NCBI GenBank assembly: GCA_937975765.1
Contig: CALJUR010000091.1
Location: 1-64,000 of the forward strand
From: an uncultured Myxococcales bacterium
GTDB taxonomy: Bacteria > Myxococcota_A > UBA9042 > DTJE01
DNA: 64,000 bases
Direction of reading: 5' to 3'
The notes beneath the pieces were generated by a model that saw nothing but the letters and a program-made list of their open reading frames with translations, was not told the origin of the DNA and ran no database searches. Position 1 is the stretch's first letter. Each line of letters opens with the position of its first letter. The translations under genes and the position numbers were made by a program. This document shows positions 23,787 through 32,964 of the stretch, piece by piece.

Positions 23787-24884
23787 CTAGCCGAACTTGC
23801 GGACGAACTCTTCCATGAAGTCCACCAGGATCTGGATCTGTTCGACGGTGACCGCGTTGTACATCGACACGCGGATGCCGCCCAGGTCCCGGTAGCCCTT
23901 CAGGCCCACCATGCCCGCCGCCTTAGCGTCCTTGACGAACCGGTCGTCCAGTTCGGGGGTGGGCAGGTTGAAGTCCACGTTCATCAGCGACCGGTCCTTC
24001 GCCACGGTCACGTAGGGCTTGTAGAAGCCGGCGTGGCGGTCGATGCATCCGTACAGCAGTTCGCCCTTGCGCCGGTTCGAGGCCTCGATGGCCTTCAGGC
24101 CGCCGATCTGCTTGTTGTGCGCCAGCACGTTGCGAAGGATGTAGATCGACCACGTCGGCGGCGTGTTGAACAGGCTGTTGCTGTCCGCGTGGGTGCCGTA
24201 CTTCAGCATCGTCGGCAGGTCCGGCCGGCACTGCGCCAGCAGGTCGTCCCGGATCAGGGTCACGACCAGGCCCGACGGCCCCAGGTTCTTCTGCGCGCCG
24301 GCGTAGAGGAACCCGAAGGGCGACACGTCGAACGGCCGCCACAGGAAGTCCGAGGACATGTCGCAGGCCAGCGGGATGCCGCCCGTCTGCGGGAACTCCT
24401 GGAACTGCGTCCCGTAGATGGTGTTGTTGGACGTGAAGTGCACGTACGTCGCGTCCGGGTTCACGCGGATCTCGTCGGCCGTGGGCAGCCGCCGGAACTT
24501 CTCGGACTCGGTCGAGGCGATGCAGCGCGCCGCCTCCCTGTCCACGATCTGGGCCTCCTTGAGGGCCTTCTTCGCCCAGTTGCCCGACACGATGTAGTCC
24601 GCCTTCCGGCCGCCCCACAGCAGGTTCATCGGCAGCATCGCGAACTGCAGGTTGCCGCCGCCCTGGAGCAGCAGGATCTTGTAGTTTTCCGGGACGTTCA
24701 GCAGTTCCTTCACAAGGGCGATAGCCTCGTTGTGGACGGCATCGTACTCCTTGCTGCGGTGGGAGATCTCCATCACCGACATGCCGGTCCCGGCGAAGTC
24801 CAGCATCTCGTCCCGGGCCCGCTCCAGGGGCGGCAGAGGCAGGCCGGCCGGGCCGGCATAGAAGTTGATGACGCGCTTCGACAT
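23787..24884 (-). CDS. serC: Phosphoserine aminotransferase
   Basis: SerC is a PLP enzyme that converts 3-phosphohydroxypyruvate and glutamate to phosphoserine in serine (and pyridoxine) synthesis. The opening INFYAGPAGLPLPPLERA and GTGMSVMEISHRSKEY are diagnostic, as are LLLQGGGNLQFAMLPMNLL and the PLP lysine segment GAQKNLGPSGLVV. The closing segment GLKGYRDLGGIRVSMYNA completes the fold. At 365 residues it is of normal length. The ATG at 24884 follows AGGAGGAACC; upstream codons in the open frame are leader. It is divergent from the 401-residue unknown gene across a 218-base gap. Confidence 0.96.
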   Translation of the reverse strand: MSKRVINFYAGPAGLPLPPLERARDEMLDFAGTGMSVMEISHRSKEYDAVHNEAIALVKELLNVPENYKILLLQGGGNLQFAMLPMNLLWGGRKADYIVSGNWAKKALKEAQIVDREAARCIASTESEKFRRLPTADEIRVNPDATYVHFTSNNTIYGTQFQEFPQTGGIPLACDMSSDFLWRPFDVSPFGFLYAGAQKNLGPSGLVVTLIRDDLLAQCRPDLPTMLKYGTHADSNSLFNTPPTWSIYILRNVLAHNKQIGGLKAIEASNRRKGELLYGCIDRHAGFYKPYVTVAKDRSLMNVDFNLPTPELDDRFVKDAKAAGMVGLKGYRDLGGIRVSMYNAVTVEQIQILVDFMEEFVRKFG

Positions 24885-25028
24885 GGTTCCTCCTGGGATT
24901 CGCCGGGTCTTCCGGGACCCGTCCGACCGGGGTACGAGCACCGTCCGCCGTACCCGTGCCGCCCATCCTAGCCGAACCGCGGGGCAAGGCAAGCGGACGA
25001 CGCGCCCGTCTGCCCACCCCGCGAATCC

Positions 25029-25044
25029 CCTTGACGGATCAAGG
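25029..25044. promoter_or_regulatory. Perfect inverted repeat in the divergent serC region
   Basis: CCTTGA-CGGA-TCAAGG: 6-base arms around 4 bases. It overlaps the -35 box of the rightward gene and could be an operator. No regulator is assigned. Confidence 0.35.
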
Positions 25045-25059
25045 CGACAGGAGCATCCT
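25031..25059 (+). promoter_or_regulatory. Candidate promoter for the 401-residue unknown gene
   Basis: TTGACG (25031-25036), 17-base spacer, CATCCT (25054-25059). The -10 match is weak, but position and spacing fit. Confidence 0.35.
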
Positions 25060-25102
25060 TTCGACCCGCGCGAGAGCGTGAAGCCGTTTTCGGGGGGCGA
25101 TC

Positions 25103-26308
25103 GTGATCCTCCTGGGTTCGTTTCTTCACCGGGATGAGATGGCCGACCTGCTGGGCCGGGCCCTCGAGGACCGGTTCTCTGCGGACGACGCCCGCCGCCT
25201 GAAGGTCCTGGTCAACCTGAACGCCTACGCCATGCGCACGTGGTCGGACGCCTTCGCGACCGCGATGTTCCGGGACCTGCACGGCCAGGACTTGCCCACG
25301 CTGCAGGCGTCCTGGAAGGGGGTCCTGAAGGACCTGATCGCCGAGAACCCGCCGATCCGGAACGCCCGCATCGACGAGTTGCTGTCGAAATACCGGCAGT
25401 TCCCCGAGGACTTCTACCGCGACACGCCCTACGACGGGATGATCTTCACGATCGGCAACCCGCGCCGGTACGCCGGGTCCCGCCGCATCAAGCGCGTGCG
25501 GCGGATCGCCGAGAAGTCCGCGCGCCGCCTGATCGATTACATGTACGACCAGATCCGGCAGCGCGCCGACGAACTGGCCTCCGAGCGCGCACGCCGCCTG
25601 GGCATTGCGAAGGACCAGTTGATCACGCCGCGCGAGGAGATGGACGCCGAGTTCACCCACGCGGAACGGCGGGTGCTGAAGTCGATCCGCGAACACCTGT
25701 TCGTGGCCGCCATGCCGCACTTCCACATCGACGACGTGGTCGGCATCCGGGTCCTGGCGGACGCCGGCCTGGCCGACCGGTTCGAGACGTGGCTGGCGGA
25801 CCGGCCGGACCTCTCGATCGTGGACGAGAAGCGGTTCTCCGGGGACTTCGTGGGCCGCAACATGGTGGTGGCCTACCGGCTGCCGCTGGACCGGCTGCGC
25901 GCCCAGGAGCCCGAGGGAGAGCACGCCGAGCGCATGGTGGCCCGCGGCGTGGCGCCCGACGCGACCTCGCTGCGCCGGCAGTTCCACGAATTCGTGGACA
26001 CGGCCGAGGGACACGTCCGGTTCGAGGTGCTGCTGATCGACTACGAGCAGTTGCTGGAGTCCGAGATCGGGCGCAGCATGCACGAAGCGCACATCCTCGA
26101 GCAGCGCGAGAACCAGGTCTACCGGGGACGCCTGGCGACCAACGTCGAGGCCCTGATGAACTGGCTGTTCGCCTACGCGCAGTCGCCGCGGACCACGTTC
26201 GACGAACTGCCCATCCGCATGCGCGGGACGTACCTGCCGGACTACTTCGATCGCATCCACCGGCGCCTGTGGGAGGTGCCGCACGGCCAGCACGGACTGA
26301 CGATGTAG
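25103..26308 (+). CDS. Unknown protein with faint RelA/SpoT-like pattern (401 aa)
   Basis: I do not recognise a named family. The protein is soluble, helical and charged. Its middle reads HIDDVVGIRVLADAG...FVGRNMVVAYRLPLD...HVRFEVLLIDYEQLLESEIGRSMHEAHIL; the order D-h-h-G-h-R, an N-containing turn, a V-x-F-E-V strand and a following helix with E and H echoes the (p)ppGpp synthetase (RelA/SpoT nucleotidyltransferase) fold, but key residues such as the GYQSLH motif are not evident, so this is only a suggestion. It starts with GTG 25103 behind GGGGGG; ATG at the MADLL codon is an alternative. It ends 21 bases before the convergent giant hydrolase-like gene. Confidence 0.75.
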   Translation: MILLGSFLHRDEMADLLGRALEDRFSADDARRLKVLVNLNAYAMRTWSDAFATAMFRDLHGQDLPTLQASWKGVLKDLIAENPPIRNARIDELLSKYRQFPEDFYRDTPYDGMIFTIGNPRRYAGSRRIKRVRRIAEKSARRLIDYMYDQIRQRADELASERARRLGIAKDQLITPREEMDAEFTHAERRVLKSIREHLFVAAMPHFHIDDVVGIRVLADAGLADRFETWLADRPDLSIVDEKRFSGDFVGRNMVVAYRLPLDRLRAQEPEGEHAERMVARGVAPDATSLRRQFHEFVDTAEGHVRFEVLLIDYEQLLESEIGRSMHEAHILEQRENQVYRGRLATNVEALMNWLFAYAQSPRTTFDELPIRMRGTYLPDYFDRIHRRLWEVPHGQHGLTM

Positions 26309-26329
26309 CGCCCGGCCGCCGACCCGCCC

Positions 26330-29300
26330 TCAGCCGACCGCCCGGATCCGCCCGAACCGCGCCAGCACCTGCACCCACGGGAAGACGTGCCGGTTCTTCG
26401 GCCCCTGGTACACGGCCAGCGCCCGGTCGCGATCGGTCGTGATCGCATCGATCTCCACGGTCAACGGCGACCAGTGGTGCGTGGACTGCACGAACGACCC
26501 GATGTCGCAGCGCGCGAACGCCCGGGTGCGGGGATTGACGACCCTCGTCGCGTGGCCGACCGCCTCGTCCGCCGGGACCTGGCTGTCGTGCAGCACCCCG
26601 GGATTCTGGCGCTCGTGCATCGAGTACAGCCATTCCAGCGCCTCGGGCAGCCGGTCGCGCGCGACGGCCCCGATCGTGGTGGAGGTCGGCACCCACGGCA
26701 CGAACTGGCCGTCCCGGTGCAGGACGATCGCGCGTTCCAGGGTCAGCGAGTGCGCGCCGCCGACCAGTTCGACGAACTGCCGGGAGTCCATCAGCACCTG
26801 GAGCACGCGCAGGAACAGGTCGACCAGCTGGCGCGAGTACCGGGCCTGGTAGGCCTTCAGGAAGCGCTCGCCCTCGACCATTGCGCGCAGCATCTTCTCG
26901 GTGCCGCAGGTGCCGTGGACCGATCCGTTGGCGGCCGAGAACAGCAGGTTGCGCCCCACGAAGCGGTCCAGGACGCGCTGCTGGGCCGGGGTGCCGCCCC
27001 GCAGGAACGACTCGGCCAGCAGTCCGTTGGCGCAGCCCTGCGAGTAGCCGATCCAGCCCCAGGGGCCCTCGATCGACAGGATCCCCCGCAGGATGGCCGA
27101 CGCGTTGTGCTCGAGGCTGCGGAACAGCCCGGTGTCCGCCCGGACCACCCGCACCCCGTGCCGATCCTCCAGGCGGCGGTAGGCGTCCTCCAGCTCGCGC
27201 CCCTTCGACCCGTCCGTCACGACGCCCATCGCGCTGACCACGGTGAAGTCGAATCGCCCCCGGGGGGGCGGGACCTGCAGCCGGACCAGCGGGTCCGCCT
27301 TCAGCGCCGCGCGGTCCCCGGGCAGCGCGTACAGCGTGTCGATGACGGCGTCCATCAGCGGCAGGTCGCCGGCCGGGACCGGCGCACCCGAAGCGACCTC
27401 CAGCCACCTGCGCACGTCGTCCACGTCCTCGCGGACGTCGTCCATCACGGACAGGACCTTCAGTGCCTCCTCGTTCCGCCGCCAGAAGTCCTTCAGCCAG
27501 GGGCGCTGGAAGCCGGCCGGTACCGCGTCCAGGAACGCGCTGCACGCCGCGAACGCGTCCAGGTAGGCGCGCTGCGAGGACTCGATGGCCGATGCCTTGT
27601 CCCGCCCGTCGTGCCGCAGCCGCGCCGCCTTCCGGTCGGCCGCTGCCACCGTCGACTTCGCCGCCTCCTCCAGGCGCTTCGCGGGCCCGGACGCGATCCG
27701 CAGCGGCGACGGCACGGGGTGGTGCACCTCGCGCAGGTGCGCCCGGCGCGCCAGGTAGGGGCCCGATCCGGCGAGGATCGCGTCGGCCAGGCGCGACAGG
27801 GCTTCGTAGTACGAATCGCGCACGTGGCGACCGCCCGCCATGTAGTCCGCCAGGCGCGGAACGGGCAGTCCCAGCTTCTCCTCGACCAGCGCCGGGAGGT
27901 CCAGCGGCTCCTTCATGCGGTGCTGGTCCTGGTTCAGGAAGGCCATCAGCAGGCCGGCCAGGACGCGCGGCACCTGCTGGCTCATCTCGACCAGCACGGC
28001 GCGCAGGAAGTCGCCGGGGCGCGACCGGATCAGTTCCAGCAGCAGCCGGTTGTTGACCTCGGACTGGAGGCCCAGGACCTGGTCCGACAGCCCGACCTGC
28101 AGCAGCACCGCCACGTCGTAAGGGCCCAGCGCGCACGGCGGCGGCCAGGACGCGTCCGGGGCGTCGATGCCCGGCAGGGGCCCGATCACCTCGCCCAGGA
28201 ACCCCGCGATCGTCGCGGACTGCGCCGCCGATTCCAGGGGCGTCGCCTCGGAGTCGATCCGGGCCACGGCGCGCTTGGCCGCGCGGACCTGCCGCAGCCG
28301 CTGGACGAGGGCCGGCGACCAGTGCCCGGGCACCCGGGCCAGCAGCCAGTCCAGTTGCGCCAGCGTCAGTTCGGGCGCCACGTCCACGATGCGGCGCCGG
28401 GTCGCCTCCGGGCAGTCGGGAAGGTCGGACGCCCGGTAGATTTCCGCCGCGGACGGCAGTCCCCGCAGCGCCTCCCCGGAACCGGGGTCCTCGTCGATGG
28501 GGGGCATCTCCCGCGGCGCCTCGCGCAGGTGGACCGTGCCGGGCCGCGCCACGAGGTCGACCCACCGCAGCAAGCGGTCGATCTCGTAGTCCGCGTCCAG
28601 TTCTGGCAGGGCCTCGGCGATCAGCGCCTTGGCCTTGCGCAGGGGCAGGCCGCGCCCCTCCGTGACGTCCTTCACCATCGGTTCGAGACGGTCCGCCAGG
28701 GACGTGTCCCCGGCGACGAACCGGGACAGCAGCCGCGCGATCCGGGGCCGCGGGATGGCATCGCCGGGCCTCCGGATGCCCTCCTCGTCCAGGTGGCGCC
28801 GCCCGGTCCGCACGGCATCGCGGGCCTTCACCACCAGCCGGGCCAGGTCCGCGTCGAACAGGTCCAGCACCTGCGACAACAGGTCCAGCGCCTCGCCGAC
28901 CTGCTGGATCCCTTCCAGGTTGCCCGAACCGCCGCCTCCGACCAGGGTGGAGACCCAGTCCGACGCGCCGGTCCCGCCGCCCTGGCTGCGCAGCGACAGG
29001 CGCCCGCCGGGGCTGACGTGGACCGTCATCGCCCCGTGCATCAGCCGGTCGGACTGAAGCCTCACCTTCCGCCCGTCCCCCGCAGCCACTACGATCGGCC
29101 GGTTCCGCAGGTCCCAGCCCAGGTCCACCGCGAACGCTCCCAGGCCGTCGGACGAGATCTCGCCTTCCCGCCACGAGGCCGACAGCGTCGTTCCTTCCGG
29201 GACCTGAAGGCAACGCCCATCCAGCATCACCCGGGTCTCGCGCAGGTCCACGTCCAGCCGGCCCTTCGGCGCCATCCGGAACTCGGGCGCCCCCGTCCCG

Positions 29301-30982
29301 GGGATCGTCATCCGCGACGACAGGTCGAAGCGCACCTGGGCCAGGACGTTGCCCTGCAGGACGGGGTCGTCGATGTGCAGTTCGGGGAAGGCCATCACGT
29401 CCGCCCGGACCTTCTGGTGGACCACGCAACCGCCGCGGACCGACGCCCGCCACTGGCCGTTCCGGAAGGGCTTCAGGCGCGCGGCCAGCGTCCCGTCGCG
29501 CAGTTCCAGGCCCAGGCCGGCATCGCCCAGCCGGACGGCATCCTGGCGGGGCATCGACACGCGGGCCTCGAAGGAGAGGCCTTCGGGCCGCAGCCGCACC
29601 TCGGCCCCCCCGTCCTTCCAGTCGACCTCCAGGCCCCCGTCCGGCCGGACGTCCTCGACGCGCAGGCGCACCGCGGAGGTCCCGATGGCCAGGGGATGCG
29701 AGGAACGCACCTGTCCCTCGAACCAGGGCAGCGAGGAGCCGGGCAGGAAGTCCATCCTGAAGGTCCCCGACGGGACCTGGGGCAGGCCGCCCCCGGGAGC
29801 GTCGAAATCGAGGTCCAGCGAGGTCGAGGCCCGGGCCTTCACGCTGCCTCCCGGGAACTCCAGCACCGCCTCGGGCACCTCGACGCGCAGCCGATCCTTC
29901 TCGCGGCGGGCCTTCAGGCACGCGGTCGCCCGGCACGTCTCCGGCAGGCTGCCGCGAAGCACCATCCCGGTCCGGTCGACCAGGCGGGTCTGCATTCCCA
30001 GGACCGGCGGGGTCCCCTCCCCGTCCATCTCGCCTTCCGCCGTGCCCAGCAGGCCCCACAGCGCCTTCGTCAGCGTGCGCCGGTCCACGCGGTCCGCATG
30101 CAGGATGCCGGTGGCCAGCGGGTCGCCCGACAGCAGGCCGTCCAGCGAGGCGAACGGCACGGGCAGGATCGAGGACGGCAGCACCACGTCCGCGAAGGGC
30201 CACGTCACGCGGTCCAGCAGCCGCACCTGTCCCGAGAAGGCCAGTTCCAGTTCCCATCGGCACTCGGACGCGTTCCAGCGGGGACGCCCGCGGACGGCGG
30301 ACAGGTGCACCTCGCCCGGTTCCAGCGCGCCTTCCGCCAGCGCCCGGCCCAGCTGGTTGACCCCCGACCGAGCCCGGTCCATCAGCGTCGCGGCCAGCCC
30401 GGCGGAATCGTCCAGGGCGGACCCCAGCACCTCCGCCACGCCGCTGGCCTTCAGCGCGGCACTCCCCGCCTTCCGCAACGACCGTCCCAGCGGGCCGTCC
30501 CATGCCTGGCGCGCCGCATCGAAGGTGCGGTCCTCGAACATCTTCCTCAGGTCCACCAGGGTCTGCAGGACGTTCGGCAGCACCACCGCCGGGAAGATGT
30601 CCATCGACAGCGACCGGATGACCGGGCCCTCGGCCCACGCCCCTCCTTCGGGCGGACCGACCTCGGCGCGCAGGTCCGCGCGGGTGTGCGGCCGCACGAC
30701 CACCTGGAAGCCCGGCCCGTCCGCGATGGGGATCGCATGCGTGCCCGGGGACAGGGTCAGCGCCAGCCGCGCGTGCCCCCCCCGGACCAGCCGGGCGTCC
30801 ACGTCGCGCAGCAGCACGCGCGCCACCTCGGGCAGCGGCAGGGGCGCCAGCGAGTCCTGCGCGTCGCCCGCGGGTTCCTGGAAGCGGTCCAGCGTGGCCT
30901 CGACCAGCGGGCCTTCGCCGGTCCGCCTCCTTTCCAGCGACGCCTGGACGCGCACCCGGCCCCGATCCCTCGACGTGGACAC
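26330..30982 (-). CDS. Very large protein with C-terminal alpha/beta-hydrolase-like domain (about 1550 aa)
   Basis: I do not recognise the full-length family. Residues 1-700 are rich in beta strands and short repeats (WELELAFSGQVRLLDRVTWP, LRVEVPEAVLEFPGGSVKA, MTVHVSPGGRLSLRSQ). Residues 750-1190 are helical (LEGIQQVGEALDLLSQVLDLF, LADAILAGSGPYLARRAHL). From about 1230 an alpha/beta-hydrolase pattern appears: strand FTVVSAMG, nucleophile elbow WIGYSQGCANG (Ser near 1314), a possible acid in VLHDSQVPADEAV (near 1461), and a histidine in STHHWSPL (near 1502). No signal peptide is seen from the GTG at 30982, which is my choice because the residues before it look like GC-rich leader; its ribosome site is weak, so the true start may differ by several tens of codons. 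It is divergent from the zinc-protease lipoprotein gene. Confidence 0.78.
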   Translation of the reverse strand: MSTSRDRGRVRVQASLERRRTGEGPLVEATLDRFQEPAGDAQDSLAPLPLPEVARVLLRDVDARLVRGGHARLALTLSPGTHAIPIADGPGFQVVVRPHTRADLRAEVGPPEGGAWAEGPVIRSLSMDIFPAVVLPNVLQTLVDLRKMFEDRTFDAARQAWDGPLGRSLRKAGSAALKASGVAEVLGSALDDSAGLAATLMDRARSGVNQLGRALAEGALEPGEVHLSAVRGRPRWNASECRWELELAFSGQVRLLDRVTWPFADVVLPSSILPVPFASLDGLLSGDPLATGILHADRVDRRTLTKALWGLLGTAEGEMDGEGTPPVLGMQTRLVDRTGMVLRGSLPETCRATACLKARREKDRLRVEVPEAVLEFPGGSVKARASTSLDLDFDAPGGGLPQVPSGTFRMDFLPGSSLPWFEGQVRSSHPLAIGTSAVRLRVEDVRPDGGLEVDWKDGGAEVRLRPEGLSFEARVSMPRQDAVRLGDAGLGLELRDGTLAARLKPFRNGQWRASVRGGCVVHQKVRADVMAFPELHIDDPVLQGNVLAQVRFDLSSRMTIPGTGAPEFRMAPKGRLDVDLRETRVMLDGRCLQVPEGTTLSASWREGEISSDGLGAFAVDLGWDLRNRPIVVAAGDGRKVRLQSDRLMHGAMTVHVSPGGRLSLRSQGGGTGASDWVSTLVGGGGSGNLEGIQQVGEALDLLSQVLDLFDADLARLVVKARDAVRTGRRHLDEEGIRRPGDAIPRPRIARLLSRFVAGDTSLADRLEPMVKDVTEGRGLPLRKAKALIAEALPELDADYEIDRLLRWVDLVARPGTVHLREAPREMPPIDEDPGSGEALRGLPSAAEIYRASDLPDCPEATRRRIVDVAPELTLAQLDWLLARVPGHWSPALVQRLRQVRAAKRAVARIDSEATPLESAAQSATIAGFLGEVIGPLPGIDAPDASWPPPCALGPYDVAVLLQVGLSDQVLGLQSEVNNRLLLELIRSRPGDFLRAVLVEMSQQVPRVLAGLLMAFLNQDQHRMKEPLDLPALVEEKLGLPVPRLADYMAGGRHVRDSYYEALSRLADAILAGSGPYLARRAHLREVHHPVPSPLRIASGPAKRLEEAAKSTVAAADRKAARLRHDGRDKASAIESSQRAYLDAFAACSAFLDAVPAGFQRPWLKDFWRRNEEALKVLSVMDDVREDVDDVRRWLEVASGAPVPAGDLPLMDAVIDTLYALPGDRAALKADPLVRLQVPPPRGRFDFTVVSAMGVVTDGSKGRELEDAYRRLEDRHGVRVVRADTGLFRSLEHNASAILRGILSIEGPWGWIGYSQGCANGLLAESFLRGGTPAQQRVLDRFVGRNLLFSAANGSVHGTCGTEKMLRAMVEGERFLKAYQARYSRQLVDLFLRVLQVLMDSRQFVELVGGAHSLTLERAIVLHRDGQFVPWVPTSTTIGAVARDRLPEALEWLYSMHERQNPGVLHDSQVPADEAVGHATRVVNPRTRAFARCDIGSFVQSTHHWSPLTVEIDAITTDRDRALAVYQGPKNRHVFPWVQVLARFGRIRAVG

Positions 30983-31131
30983 CCCTCGACCTCGACCCGA
31001 GGTGCCGCCGAGTGTACCGCATCCCGCGAACCGCCGGGACGCCGAACGGCCGCGCGTTCGCGCTGCATCGTTGACGCGACCCCCTTGACCACGCATCATT
31101 CGGTGCGGTGCCCGGAACGGAGGAACGACGC

Positions 31132-32964
31132 GTGCGCACCGGGGTGAGGACGGTCCTTGCAATCGTCGGCCTGGCATCCCTGGGCCTGGCTGCTTCCTGC
31201 AACCAGGGCATGGGCCGCGGCACCCGTCCCCCGACCTCCTGCACCCCCGACTGCACCGGGAGGACCTGCGGCGACGACGGCTGCTGGGGAAGTTGCGGCG
31301 AGTGCGACGGGGACCAGTCCTGCAACGTCGTGGCCGGCCAGTGCGTCGGGGGGGACCAGGGGCTGGTCGAAGGACGCCTGGAGTTCGAGTACCGCGAAGG
31401 CGTGGTGAACGGCTCGCGGGTGGACCTGTCCTCGCCCTACCCCGTTCCGGCCCGGAACATGTGGGTGGTCGTCACGGACGCGGAAGGCGAGGTGCTGGGC
31501 GCCAGCGAGGTCCGGGACGCGGAAGGCGCATTCGCGGTGCCCACGTCCCGGCCCCTGTCGGGCGGCGAGCGGCTGCTGTTCACGGCCCTGTGGGCCCCGG
31601 CGCCCGCCAACGAGGTGCTGATGGCCGTGCTGGACACCCACCCGGACCACGGCACCAGCGAGGCCCTGCCGATCTGGGCCTGGACACGATCGGTGCCGGC
31701 GGGCGGGAAGGCCGGCACCATCCTCGTCGAGGAGTCCGACGGATCGGCCGCGATGTTCCTGTACCTGATCAACCGGCGCGCCATGGAGTCGGTGCGGAAC
31801 TTCGTGCTGGACGGCCTGGACCGGTCCCTGGTCCCGCTGGCGATCCTGTGGGCGCCCGGCGTCGGGGGGTTCTGCGGTGCCTGCTATGCCAGCAACCTCG
31901 CGCCCAAGGTGCTGCAGGACGGCATCGACCTGCGCCTGCGGCAGTCGATCATCATCGACGACAGTTCCACGGGCGCGGGCCCCTGGGCCTTCCCGGTGCT
32001 GCTGCACGAGTTCGGGCACTACGTTGCCGGCAACTACTCGCGCGACGATTCCCCGGGGGGGCCTCACTACGTCGGGCAGGTCCTGGACCCCCGCTTCGCC
32101 TGGTCCGAGGGCTGGGCCTCCTTCTTCGGCGCCATGACGGCGACCCAGTGGTTCGGGTCCCCGCATCCGGTCTACTGGGACATCCAGGACGGGGACTCGT
32201 TCTGGATGGACTTCTCCAGCGGGCAGCGCTGGAACGGAAACGACATCGGGATGCCCAGCCTTTCGGGCGACATGAACCAGGGCCTGGACGAGAGCTTCGT
32301 CACGATGGCCCTGTGGCGCCTGTGGCAGGGCAGGTCCGGCCAGGAGACCGACGACGGTTCGGGCCTGTCGGGCCCCGGGATCCTCCAGGCGATCTCGTCC
32401 CCCCGCTTCGTGCTGAAGGACCGGGGGATCATGCCGGGATCGGACCTGGTGGACTTCCTGGACGCGGCGGCCTGCGCGGACGACGGCCGCATCGACGTGA
32501 TCCGCGACATCTGCCGGGACGAACTGCATTTCCCGTGGGACGGGGACCCGCTGTGCGTCGGCCGGTCGCCGGGCATGCCGCTGGGAGTCGATCTCCGGGT
32601 GCACGAGGACGGAACCACCGTCCGGGTCGAGGCCACGGCCGTGGCGCGCGGTCCCGTCCCCGGCCCGGTGCGCCTGGAGGTCCGGTGGCCGGACCGGAAC
32701 GCGGTGGGCGGGGAAGGCGTGGCGATCGCGTCGGGCGCCGGCACCGGTGCGATGCCGCTTCTCCGGCTGGAACTTCCCGCGGGCCCCGGGCTGCGCGTGG
32801 ACGCCGTGGCGACTTCCCTCGGACCGGCCGGGGGGGCCACCGGCCGCGCTTCCTGGCCGGCCGCGACCGCCAGGCCCGCGGCGAATCCCCGGCGGGTGCC
32901 GATCGCGCCGGTGCGCCTGGGCGGCACCCTCATCCGGACCGCCGTCTCGCTGGACCGCGAATGA
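31132..32964 (+). CDS. Lipoprotein with zinc-metalloprotease motif and Cys-rich module (610 aa)
   Basis: A lipobox (LGLAASC, Cys23) follows a hydrophobic signal, so the mature protein is lipid-anchored. Residues 37-71 form a Cys-rich module (C-x-P-x-C-x-G-x-TCG-x-DGC pattern) also found in the lipoprotein at 42519-43694. In the middle, LLHEFGHYVAG (H292, E293, H296) with SEGWASFF (E326) 30 residues later gives the HExxH plus distal Glu of gluzincin-type zinc proteases. The C-terminal 120 residues look like a beta-sandwich. GTG 31132 is chosen because GGAGGAACG lies just upstream and the signal begins there; GTG 31108 is less likely. Its stop overlaps the next ATG by four bases. Substrate unknown. 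Confidence 0.87.
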   Translation: MRTGVRTVLAIVGLASLGLAASCNQGMGRGTRPPTSCTPDCTGRTCGDDGCWGSCGECDGDQSCNVVAGQCVGGDQGLVEGRLEFEYREGVVNGSRVDLSSPYPVPARNMWVVVTDAEGEVLGASEVRDAEGAFAVPTSRPLSGGERLLFTALWAPAPANEVLMAVLDTHPDHGTSEALPIWAWTRSVPAGGKAGTILVEESDGSAAMFLYLINRRAMESVRNFVLDGLDRSLVPLAILWAPGVGGFCGACYASNLAPKVLQDGIDLRLRQSIIIDDSSTGAGPWAFPVLLHEFGHYVAGNYSRDDSPGGPHYVGQVLDPRFAWSEGWASFFGAMTATQWFGSPHPVYWDIQDGDSFWMDFSSGQRWNGNDIGMPSLSGDMNQGLDESFVTMALWRLWQGRSGQETDDGSGLSGPGILQAISSPRFVLKDRGIMPGSDLVDFLDAAACADDGRIDVIRDICRDELHFPWDGDPLCVGRSPGMPLGVDLRVHEDGTTVRVEATAVARGPVPGPVRLEVRWPDRNAVGGEGVAIASGAGTGAMPLLRLELPAGPGLRVDAVATSLGPAGGATGRASWPAATARPAANPRRVPIAPVRLGGTLIRTAVSLDRE

